A stretch of DNA of 64,000 nt from an uncultured Rhodospirillaceae bacterium (GTDB lineage Bacteria > Pseudomonadota > Alphaproteobacteria > Rhodospirillales > UBA2165): assembly GCA_913020445.1 (NCBI GenBank), contig CAJWAR010000024.1:1-64000 (forward strand), given 5' to 3'. Made by a program: the position numbers and the translations under genes. Positions 53,339-60,014 of the stretch are shown here, piece after piece. Positions within the stretch are counted from its first letter, which is position 1; each line of letters starts with the position of its first letter. The notes beneath the pieces are model-generated. The model saw only the letters and a list, made by a program, of their open reading frames with translations. It searched no databases and was not told the origin of the DNA.

Positions 53339-53718
53339 CAGGTGTCATTCCTTTCTTGCTCGAGTATTTCGTCTTCTTCGATGGTGCCATAGGCATCACG
53401 GACACGGACGATTAAGGCAAGCCCCAGTGCAGTTGTTGCAACACCAACAACAATAGCTGTCAGGATCAAAACGTGGGGCAGGGGATTTGAATATTGCTTA
53501 ATCGCATCATCTAGAATAGGGGCCGAACCGCCGTCGATTTTGCTCATGGAAATGTAGAGCACAAAGACAGCGACCTGAAAGACGCTTAAACCGACCATCT
53601 TTTTAACCAGATTACCGTGCGAGATGACGACATAGAAACCGGCCATCATCAGGACGATCACAATCCAGTAGTTGAGGAGGCCCGGAATTTCCATGGGAAT
53701 TTCGATGGGTAATTCCAT
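53338..53718 (-). CDS. mrpC: Mrp antiporter subunit C
   Basis: A 126-residue protein with three helices of the NuoK/MrpC type. MAGFYVVISHGNLVKKMVGL, VFQVAVFVLYISMSKIDGGS and PLPHVLILTAIVVGVATTAL carry the small-residue and Glu-free helices usual for MrpC. It starts 3 bp after mrpB. It forms part of the membrane core shared with complex I. Confidence 0.94.
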   Translation of the reverse strand: MELPIEIPMEIPGLLNYWIVIVLMMAGFYVVISHGNLVKKMVGLSVFQVAVFVLYISMSKIDGGSAPILDDAIKQYSNPLPHVLILTAIVVGVATTALGLALIVRVRDAYGTIEEDEILEQERNDT

Positions 53719-53721
53719 GGC

Positions 53722-54138
53722 TTAGAAATCCTGCCCGGCGAAAACAAAAAAGATCGTCACCATTGTTGTGGCGACCGTCGTGCCGACACCAAACTCAACC
53801 AGGAAGATCCCGAGATGCTGCCCGCCTGTGGCTGTGGCTGCCAGGACGTTGTAGTCGAGGTAATTACCGCCGAGGAAAATGCCAGCGACACCAACACCGG
53901 CGTACAGAATTACGCCCAAGGCCAGCAAAATGCGCGTCGCGTTGGCGGGCAGGACTTTGCGGGCATTCTCGATACCAAAAATCAGTCCGTACAAGATAAA
54001 AGCCGAGGCAAATATAACACCTGCCTGAAAGCCGCCGCCGGGACCAAATTCGCCATGAAATTGAACGTAAAGAGCAAACAGCAGAATAAACGGGATCATA
54101 ATTTTTGAGACGACGCGGAGGATAGAATGATCATTCAT
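53722..54138 (-). CDS. mrpB: Mrp antiporter subunit B
   Basis: A 138-residue, four-helix protein. ILRVVSKIMIPFILLFALYV and HGEFGPGGGFQAGVIFASAF are the clear MrpB/MnhB signature, followed by ILYGLIFGIENARKVLPANA. It overlaps the stop of the upstream DUF4040 gene by four bases. Part of the membrane core. Confidence 0.95.
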   Translation of the reverse strand: MNDHSILRVVSKIMIPFILLFALYVQFHGEFGPGGGFQAGVIFASAFILYGLIFGIENARKVLPANATRILLALGVILYAGVGVAGIFLGGNYLDYNVLAATATGGQHLGIFLVEFGVGTTVATTMVTIFFVFAGQDF

Positions 54139-54716
54139 ACTTCTTCCTCCCGGTCTTCAGGGACAACGGGCTTTCGCATTCCCGGACGCCAGCGATTGTG
54201 ACCCCGGCCAAGCAACACCAGCACGCCGATCGCGGCGGTGAATATAACCACCGTTTCACCCAGGGTATCGTAGCCGCGATAGCTTGCCAGAACGGAAGTG
54301 ACGATATTGGGTATGCCGATCTCGGTGCCTGATTCCAAGATAAAGCGCGGAATCAGATGCAAATTAGCCGGCGCATCAGCGGCGCCATAAAGCGGCATGT
54401 CCAAGGTGCCGTATATCAAGACCCCACCGGTAACAAACACAATCACCTTCGGTAGCCAATTGCTGCGTTCGGATTTTTTCTCATATTCGCTGGTAATCGC
54501 GAGCGTAGCTAACATTAGCAAAGTCGATATCCCCGCGCCGACAGCTGCTTCGGTAAAGGCAACATCGACCGCACTCAGCAGGACATAAAGCGAGGCGGCG
54601 AGCAGGCTGAAAATACCGGACAGCATAACAACGGCAAAAAGATTCCGGAGGCGAATAATGGCAAATGCCGTCGCCGCCATCAGCAGCAATAGTGCAATGT
54701 CGAGAAAATCTTCTAT
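54135..54716 (-). CDS. MrpA C-terminal-like subunit (DUF4040, MbhD/MbhE type)
   Basis: About 193 residues. The N-terminal three-helix part (LRNLFAVVMLSGIFSLLAAS, DVAFTEAAVGAGISTLLMLA) is the DUF4040/MbhD domain; the rest resembles MbhE. In many bacteria these are the C-terminal end of a large MrpA; here they are a separate gene, so mrpA is split. The first ordinary start is a TTG at 54689, but nine codons upstream (IEDFLDIAL, then LLL) continue the typical family start, led by an ATA at 54716 with GGGAG seven bases before it. I give the longer form. Confidence 0.85.
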   Translation of the reverse strand: MEDFLDIALLLLMAATAFAIIRLRNLFAVVMLSGIFSLLAASLYVLLSAVDVAFTEAAVGAGISTLLMLATLAITSEYEKKSERSNWLPKVIVFVTGGVLIYGTLDMPLYGAADAPANLHLIPRFILESGTEIGIPNIVTSVLASYRGYDTLGETVVIFTAAIGVLVLLGRGHNRWRPGMRKPVVPEDREEEV

Positions 54717-55138
54717 GAGCTTTCTCCCGGGTTGTGGCGGCGATCGATTCCGCGTTTATTTCTTCTGTTTTCACTTTCTTTATTGTCACTATTTTCTCGG
54801 CGGTTGCTTCTATCGCCTAGGCGACGGTCTTCCCGACGATCTTCATCCAAAATTGGCTCAACGCCACCGGCAATGGCGGCTCTGGCCAGTGCATGGGTGG
54901 TGGTTGGCGACGCGAAGAACATAAACAATAGAATTAAGGCTAGTTTAATCGTGACTATGGTCCAGCCTGCCTGCAGCATCATGCCGACACATAACGCGCC
55001 GAGCGCCAGCGTGTCGCCCATCCCTGCCGCATGCATCCGGGTGTAGATATCCGGCAAGCGGAGAATACCGACGGCGCTGATAATCGAAAAAACGCCACCG
55101 ATGACAATGAGTATCCAGCTTAAAATATCTATCGCCAT
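54713..55138 (-). CDS. mrpG: Mrp antiporter subunit G
   Basis: A 141-residue protein. Its first 90 residues are standard MrpG (ILIVIGGVFSIISAVGILRL, PDIYTRMHAAGMGDTLALGA, FMFFASPTTTHALARAAI). It then has a 45-residue tail rich in Arg, Asp and Asn (RREDRRLGDRSNRRENSDNK and RRNKRGIDRRHNPG) that ordinary MrpG lacks. The tail is likely cytoplasmic and disordered. It starts 3 bp after mrpF. Confidence 0.93.
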   Translation of the reverse strand: MAIDILSWILIVIGGVFSIISAVGILRLPDIYTRMHAAGMGDTLALGALCVGMMLQAGWTIVTIKLALILLFMFFASPTTTHALARAAIAGGVEPILDEDRREDRRLGDRSNRRENSDNKESENRRNKRGIDRRHNPGESS

Positions 55139-55141
55139 TGT

Positions 55142-55429
55142 TTATAAATCCCCCAAGTTATCTTCTTCGTGGGGATGTCCCAAATGGGCAAAGCGGAAAA
55201 ACTTCATGACCGCAATAGTGGCGATAAAATTAATCAAAGCATAAACCAGGGCAATATCGAGAAACTCGGGCCGATCTGTCAGAAAGCCCATAACCGCAAT
55301 CAGCAATAGCGCTTTGGTGCCAAATAGATTTACCGCCAATATACGGTCATAAATGGTCGGTCCCAGCATGGCGCGGATCAGCGTCAAAGCCATGGCGACG
55401 ATAATGGCGGCGGAAGCAGCGATAAACAT
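55142..55429 (-). CDS. mrpF: Mrp antiporter subunit F
   Basis: A 95-residue, three-helix protein: AMALTLIRAMLGPTIYDRIL and AVNLFGTKALLLIAVMGFLT are the MrpF signature, then FLDIALVYALINFIATIAVM. It overlaps mrpE by one base (TAATG). MrpF homologues have been linked to cation or bile-acid efflux, but here it is part of the complex. Confidence 0.94.
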   Translation of the reverse strand: MFIAASAAIIVAMALTLIRAMLGPTIYDRILAVNLFGTKALLLIAVMGFLTDRPEFLDIALVYALINFIATIAVMKFFRFAHLGHPHEEDNLGDL

Positions 55430-55905
55430 TAGCTATCCCCCTCCATCTGGCAGGCCCGCTTATCCATCCGGCCAGATATCACTTCGTCTGCCGCACCGAC
55501 AGTTAGGGCGTGAACATCGACTGTGTCGCCATGGACGGCGACGGTTATCGTACCCGGGGTTAGCGTAATGGAATTGGCATAGGTAACCTGGCCAACTTCG
55601 GTTTTTTGGCTCGCAGGTGAGCGAAACAGAACGGGGCTAATTTCAAGTTTGGGTTTGATAATAACCAAGGCAACATCGACATTAGCTTTGATAATTTCCC
55701 AGATCAGCCACGGCCAATAGGTGATTGCCTTAGGACCCATATGGATAGGAAAGCCTTCATGGTCGGCGACATCCATGCGATGGGCGATCCAGGCGACGAA
55801 CAGACTTGAAACGATGCCAAGAGAAATCAGGAGAGGTTCATATATCCCCGATAGCAATAGCCAAAGTGCAAACAGCACTAGTGCCAGTCCCAGTTTCCTG
55901 ATCAC
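55429..55905 (-). CDS. mrpE: Mrp antiporter subunit E
   Basis: A 158-residue protein with two N-terminal helices and a soluble end. ALWLLLSGIYEPLLISLGIV, then YWPWLIWEIIKANVDVALVI and ITLTPGTITVAVHGDTVDVH are the MrpE/MnhE pattern. First gene of the antiporter operon, which runs E-F-G-A(C-term)-B-C-D-D'-orf-D''. It is 97 bp after the end of thiY on the same strand; a hairpin lies in that gap. Confidence 0.93.
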   Translation of the reverse strand: MIRKLGLALVLFALWLLLSGIYEPLLISLGIVSSLFVAWIAHRMDVADHEGFPIHMGPKAITYWPWLIWEIIKANVDVALVIIKPKLEISPVLFRSPASQKTEVGQVTYANSITLTPGTITVAVHGDTVDVHALTVGAADEVISGRMDKRACQMEGDS

Positions 55906-55921
55906 GTGAGCCCCACAATTC

Positions 55922-55943
55922 TACGGCCGCCGGTTGGGCCGTA
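55922..55943 (-). terminator. hairpin between thiY and mrpE, weak terminator candidate
   Basis: A perfect 7-bp stem (tacggcc 55922-55928, ggccgta 55937-55943) with an 8-nt loop lies about 60 bp after the thiY stop. It has no T run on the minus strand, so termination there is uncertain. Confidence 0.3.
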
Positions 55944-56002
55944 TAACGATTAAAATAAGTTCCTTCCGGCGGCATGAAATTTAGCTAGGTTTGGCGGATG
56001 CA

Positions 56003-56953
56003 TCAAGGCAGTTCGACGGCATAATCCGATACCGGACGTATATCCTTGATCAATCCTTGTTTTTTGAGAAATTTGGCAAACCGTTGGTAGCGAGTTGTGT
56101 CGAAAGCGGCGGGACGAAGTGCGAATCGAGGTATCGTATCACGCCAGGCGCGTTTGTTCAGCTCGTCATTAAGGTTTTTATGCGCGCCGATAAAGGCCGC
56201 CCAGCTTTCCTTCGGATGATTAATCAAAAACTGCACGCCTTGTTCGAGCGCATTGAGGAATTTACGGTAACGCGGATCGCTAACTTTACCTTTATGGGCG
56301 ACAATGATGAGCTCGTCATAAGGCGGCACGCCTTCTTCTTCAGGGTAAAAGGCGCGGCCGGGCTTGTTGACGATATCCATTTGATTGAGCTCGAAATTTC
56401 TAAAGGCGCCAATGACGGCATCGACTTTGCCGGCAACGATCGATGGCGAGAGCGAGAAGTTCACATTTATAAGCGTGATGTCTTTAAGGCTTAGGCCGTG
56501 TTTGCTCAGCATAGCGGACAGCAGGGCATCCTCAAATCCGCCGACCGAAAAGCCGATCTTTTTACCTTTTAAATCTTTGATCGATTTGATCGGACCGTTT
56601 TTAAGCACCACCAGGGAATTCAGCGGTGTGCTGACGAGTGTGCCGATACGAATAAGCGGCAGACCTTCCGCCACTTGCACATGAAGTTGCGGCTGATAGG
56701 AAACAGCGAGATCAGCTTTGCCGGCAGCCACGAGTTTCGGCGGATCGTTAGGATCAGCCGGGGCGATCAGTTTGACATCAAGACCAGCAGCTTTGAAAAA
56801 ACCTTTTTCCTTAGCAATAATTAATGGTGCGTGATCGGGATTAACAAACCAGTCGAGCATGACCGAGAGTTTGTCTGCTGCCTGCGCAGCTGTGGCAAGG
56901 CTGGTCAATAAAATGGTTGAGATTATGACCCTTGAGATTTTTTGTATTGGCAT
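56003..56953 (-). CDS. thiY: thiamine-precursor binding protein (ThiY type)
   Basis: A 316-residue periplasmic receptor of the NMT1/THI5 fold. Signal peptide: SRVIISTILLTSLATAAQAA. The mature start LSVMLDWFVNPDHAPLIIAK is the hallmark of ThiY proteins that bind formylaminopyrimidine or the HMP moiety. Further family features: LKGKKIGFSVGGFEDALLSA and FYPEEEGVPPYDELI. Last gene of thiZ-thiX-thiY, 9 bp after thiX. With the TPP riboswitch upstream, its role in uptake of a thiamine pyrimidine precursor is well supported. Confidence 0.93.
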   Translation of the reverse strand: MPIQKISRVIISTILLTSLATAAQAADKLSVMLDWFVNPDHAPLIIAKEKGFFKAAGLDVKLIAPADPNDPPKLVAAGKADLAVSYQPQLHVQVAEGLPLIRIGTLVSTPLNSLVVLKNGPIKSIKDLKGKKIGFSVGGFEDALLSAMLSKHGLSLKDITLINVNFSLSPSIVAGKVDAVIGAFRNFELNQMDIVNKPGRAFYPEEEGVPPYDELIIVAHKGKVSDPRYRKFLNALEQGVQFLINHPKESWAAFIGAHKNLNDELNKRAWRDTIPRFALRPAAFDTTRYQRFAKFLKKQGLIKDIRPVSDYAVELP

Positions 56954-56962
56954 AGTATTTCC

Positions 56963-57718
56963 TTAAGTTTCGTTAGGTTGAGTTTCGGGAAGCCAGAAGA
57001 GCAGGCGTTTCAGACCGGCATCGACGGCGTAATAAAGGGTGACCGCGATAATCGCGAGCACAAAAAGGGCGGCAAACATAACGTCTATTTGCATGCGCCC
57101 ATTGGCGTGCAGCATGAGAAAGCCCAAGCCTTCGCTGGAACCGACCCATTCGCCGACAATGGCGCCGATGGGGGCGACCGCTGTTGCGACCCGTAAGCCG
57201 GAGGCAAAAGAGGGCAACGCTGCCGGAATTCTGATATGTCTAAGTGCGGCCCAGCGGGACGCATTCATGGTTTGCGCCAGATCGAGATGGCCGGGCTCGG
57301 TGCGTCGCAGGCCGTCAAAAAAGGCCGCCGTCACGGGGAAATAGATGATTAATGTCGCCATGGCGACTTTTGAGACCATGCCATAGCCGAGCCACAATAC
57401 CAGGATCGGCGCCAAGGCGAATACCGGGATCGCCTGGCTGACGACCATAACCGGCATCAGCCAGAGCCGGGCGGGTCTGAAATAACCCATGGTTAAGGCG
57501 CTGATTGAACCCAAGACTGTGCCGAGGATCAAACCTAGAATAATTTCAGATAAAGTAATCCAGCCATGACCCAGGATGACGTCACTACGTGCGCCTAATG
57601 CTTTAACGACCAGCCCGGGCGACGGCAGAATGTAATGCGGTGCGCCGGTGAGCCAGACAATGATTTGCCAGAGGACGACCAATGCAGCGAATATAATGAT
57701 GGGGCGAAGCGCCTTCAT
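56963..57718 (-). CDS. thiX: thiamine-precursor ABC transporter permease (ThiX type)
   Basis: A 251-residue inner-membrane permease of the SsuC/TauC/ThiX group with about six helices. The EAA-type cytoplasmic loop reads GLRRTEPGHLDLAQTMNASR, with LRHIRIPAALPSFASGLRVA, which contacts the ATPase; the C-terminal VGEWVGSSEGLGFLMLHANG is typical. It overlaps thiZ by four bases (ATGA). It forms the channel for the ligand delivered by ThiY. Confidence 0.93.
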   Translation of the reverse strand: MKALRPIIIFAALVVLWQIIVWLTGAPHYILPSPGLVVKALGARSDVILGHGWITLSEIILGLILGTVLGSISALTMGYFRPARLWLMPVMVVSQAIPVFALAPILVLWLGYGMVSKVAMATLIIYFPVTAAFFDGLRRTEPGHLDLAQTMNASRWAALRHIRIPAALPSFASGLRVATAVAPIGAIVGEWVGSSEGLGFLMLHANGRMQIDVMFAALFVLAIIAVTLYYAVDAGLKRLLFWLPETQPNET

Positions 57719-58473
57719 GCGGCAATCTCCTGATCCGCAGCGGCGAGGCGTTCGAGCAAATCTGCCTGTCCTTCAAGCACCGCCGGATCGTGCAGATCGC
57801 GGGGAGCGGTGCCAGAGGGGGTTAAAGGTTCGTCCAGTTTCACCGGCCTGCCCGCCAAGACGTGAATGCGATCGCCGAGACGCAGAGCTTCCAATGGATC
57901 ATGAGTGACCAATAAAACCGTGCGTTCTTTGAGAAGCTCCGCTGCCATATTCTGCAGCCGCACCCGGGTGATGGCATCCAAGGCGGAAAACGGCTCATCC
58001 ATCAGCACGACCGGACGGTCCTCCATTAATGTGCGGGCGAGGGCCGCGCGTTGCCGCATGCCACCGGAAAGTTTTGCCGGCAGATCGCGCGCATTTGAAG
58101 CCAAACCAACGCGTGCCAAGAGATCAAGCGCACGCTCTTTATTCGGGTTTTCTGATCTCAGCCGCGCACCGAGCATCACGTTATTTAGCACGCTCAGCCA
58201 CGGCATCAGCAAATCCTGCTGCGCCATATAAGCGGCTCGGCTTTCAAGCGTGTGGCCATCGGAGCAATTAACCTGGACATTTTCTACATCCGGCACCAGC
58301 CCGGCGATCAAGCGCAAAAGCGTTGTCTTACCAACACCGCTCGGCCCCAGCAGGCAGGTCCACTCGCCGGCGGGCAAGTCAAACTCAATATGCTCAAACA
58401 GCACCGTGTCGTCAAAGGCCAGCCGGTCGGCTTTTACTGAAACTGAAAAGTTGTTTTTTGGCGTCGAATTCAT
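57715..58473 (-). CDS. thiZ: thiamine-precursor ABC transporter ATPase (ThiZ type)
   Basis: A 252-residue ABC ATPase. Walker A is LLGPSGVGKTTLLRL, the Q loop lies near AAYMAQQDLLMPWL, the signature is LSGGMRQRAALARTL, Walker B is PVVLMDEPFSALD and the switch His is in LLVTHDPLEAL. The motif MPWLSVLNNVMLGARL is common in ThiZ/SsuB/TauB. First gene of the operon. Its ATG is 11 bases after the TPP riboswitch, which can thus hide the ribosome site. Confidence 0.94.
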   Translation of the reverse strand: MNSTPKNNFSVSVKADRLAFDDTVLFEHIEFDLPAGEWTCLLGPSGVGKTTLLRLIAGLVPDVENVQVNCSDGHTLESRAAYMAQQDLLMPWLSVLNNVMLGARLRSENPNKERALDLLARVGLASNARDLPAKLSGGMRQRAALARTLMEDRPVVLMDEPFSALDAITRVRLQNMAAELLKERTVLLVTHDPLEALRLGDRIHVLAGRPVKLDEPLTPSGTAPRDLHDPAVLEGQADLLERLAAADQEIAA

Positions 58474-58481
58474 AACTCACT

Positions 58482-58570
58482 CGTCCCTACGCCGGTTCTA
58501 ACCGGATCAGGTTCCTGGGGTCGTCTCGGAATTGAGACCTCTCAGCCAAATAAGCGGCTCCCCCCAGTGA
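58482..58570 (-). ncRNA. TPP riboswitch (THI element) controlling thiZXY
   Basis: Read on the minus strand the sequence has all conserved blocks in order: a 5' GGGG, GGCTGAGAGG, a variable hairpin (GTCTCAATTCCGAGAC), GACCCC, GAACCTGATC, TTAGAACCGGCGTAGGGA. This is the thiamine pyrophosphate aptamer. It ends about 11 nt before the thiZ ATG and no separate terminator fits in between, so control of translation start by hiding the weak GAG ribosome site is likely. Confidence 0.97.
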
Positions 58571-58650
58571 TTTGGGTAAGGTGACTATACTCAATTGCTC
58601 GCAGTGTACAATAGTGTTGTCTCCGGAGCTTGAACTCTTAAACTAATGAC

Positions 58651-59133
58651 ATGAGACAGAATTCCCCCATATTATTACGCCGTTCCTTTTTAGCTTTGTT
58701 AAGCGCGTTGCTAGTGGTGCCACTTTTTCCCGCCGGTGCACAAGGGCTGGTAACCTTTAAAAAATCACAATTATCGATCAAAACAGCGAAAGGGCGCTTT
58801 AATTTTAATATCGAGTTGGCTGTAAGCAGCCAGCAGCAATCGCAGGGGCTGATGTATCGTCGTTCACTGGCTGCCGATGCCGGTATGCTGTTTGATTACC
58901 GTATTCCGCAACGCATCAGCATGTGGATGAAAAATACGTTCATTCCACTGGATATGATCTTCATCGGCCAGGACGGCACAGTGATCAATATTGCCGAGCG
59001 TACCATCCCGCAGTCAGAAGTCGTGATATCTTCCAAATCACGCGCCCGCGCTGTGCTCGAAGTCAATGGCGGCACGGCATCGCGCTTAGGCATCATGCCG
59101 GGCGATCAAGTGCTGCATTCGATTTTCAAATAG
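58651..59133 (+). CDS. exported DUF192 protein
   Basis: A 160-residue protein. The signal peptide (FLALLSALLVVPLFPAGAQG) follows two Arg. The mature part matches DUF192: FNIELAVSSQQQSQGLMYRR, GMLFDYRIPQRISMWMKNTF, PLDMIFIGQDGTVINIAE and the final VLEVNGGTASRLGIMPGD. The family is small, beta-rich and of unknown role, perhaps nucleic-acid or envelope related. It is divergent from thiZ and converges on the O-methyltransferase gene. Confidence 0.93.
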   Translation: MRQNSPILLRRSFLALLSALLVVPLFPAGAQGLVTFKKSQLSIKTAKGRFNFNIELAVSSQQQSQGLMYRRSLAADAGMLFDYRIPQRISMWMKNTFIPLDMIFIGQDGTVINIAERTIPQSEVVISSKSRARAVLEVNGGTASRLGIMPGDQVLHSIFK

Positions 59134-59134
59134 C

Positions 59135-59201
59135 TAATTTCCGACTGTCGTGAAATTCACACAAATTCACAACTTCGTTAATTTCCGACTGTCGTGAAAT
59201 T
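59135..59201. repeat. 23-bp direct repeat between convergent genes
   Basis: A 23-bp sequence starting taatttccgactgtcgtg occurs at 59135-59157 and again, identically, at 59179-59201, 44 bp apart. A third degenerate part (gtcgtaaaattaacc) follows at 59209-59222. The region lies between the stops of the DUF192 and methyltransferase genes and codes nothing. Confidence 0.85.
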
Positions 59202-59224
59202 AACCTTGTCGTAAAATTAACCTT

Positions 59225-59887
59225 TTAACGTTTTACCGCCAGGGCCAGGCCGTCATCCAGCGGCAGGATCGACAGCGTGATCCGCTCGTCGCTGTGGAGT
59301 TTTTTGATCAACGCACGCAGCGCGACGGTTGATTTGACAGTATCGTCTTCGTCCAGCACACGACCATCCCAGAACATGTTGTCCATCGCAATCAGCCCGC
59401 CAGGGCGCACCAGCTTGAGCGCGTGTTCATAATAGGTGTCGTAGTCTTTTTTGTTGGCATCGATGAACACCAGATCAAACTTTTCAGCTTCGTCTTCCTC
59501 AAGGAGAGCTTTGACCGTTTCCGGGGCTGGGCCGATGCGCAGCGTAATCTTGTGATCGACACCGGCTTCCTGCCAGTGCTGCTCGGCGATATCGGTATAG
59601 TCTTCAACCATGTCGCAGGTCACCAGTTCGCCGTCATCGGGCAGGGCCATCGCCATAGCGAGCGCCGAGTGGCCGGTAAAAGTGCCGAGCTCTAAGATAC
59701 GTTTGGCGCCCATGAGCTGTACAATCAGGCCGAGGAATTGCGCCTGCTCCGGCGCAACCTCCCAGCCGGCATGGTCCAAGGTGTCGGTAACTTCACGCAA
59801 GCGCCGCTGGATATCCGTCTCGCGCAAGGAATTCTGCCGCAAATAAGTGAGCAGCTCGAGACTGGGTGAGCGCATGCTGGACGTCAT
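59225..59887 (-). CDS. class I SAM-dependent O-methyltransferase
   Basis: A 220-residue enzyme of the caffeoyl-CoA/catechol O-methyltransferase family. The SAM motif is ILELGTFTGHSALAMAMALP, followed by LVTCDMVEDY and the metal-binding FDLVFIDANKKDYDTYYEHA; LIAMDNMFWDGRVLD carries the usual second metal ligands (Asp-Asn). It moves a methyl group to a catechol-like hydroxyl. Substrate unknown. It is divergent from the ThDP enzyme across 127 bp. Confidence 0.93.
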   Translation of the reverse strand: MTSSMRSPSLELLTYLRQNSLRETDIQRRLREVTDTLDHAGWEVAPEQAQFLGLIVQLMGAKRILELGTFTGHSALAMAMALPDDGELVTCDMVEDYTDIAEQHWQEAGVDHKITLRIGPAPETVKALLEEDEAEKFDLVFIDANKKDYDTYYEHALKLVRPGGLIAMDNMFWDGRVLDEDDTVKSTVALRALIKKLHSDERITLSILPLDDGLALAVKR

Positions 59888-59931
59888 GAATATGGCCTTA
59901 ACTAATTTTTGCTTTTAAGCCCAAGCAACTT

Positions 59932-59966
59932 GTTTGTGATATCTGTCTAGCTGTTTATGATATCTG
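59932..59966. promoter_or_regulatory. candidate operator: two direct repeats 21 bp apart
   Basis: gtttgtgatatctg (59932-59945) and gtttatgatatctg (59953-59966) differ at one base and start 21 bp apart, that is two turns of DNA. Each holds the palindrome GATATC. They lie between the divergent methyltransferase and ThDP genes, where a regulator could bind side by side. The protein is unknown. Confidence 0.4.
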
Positions 59967-60014
59967 ACACAAAAATCAACAAATAAAAACGGCCAAATAT
60001 AGGGGGAGACTAAA

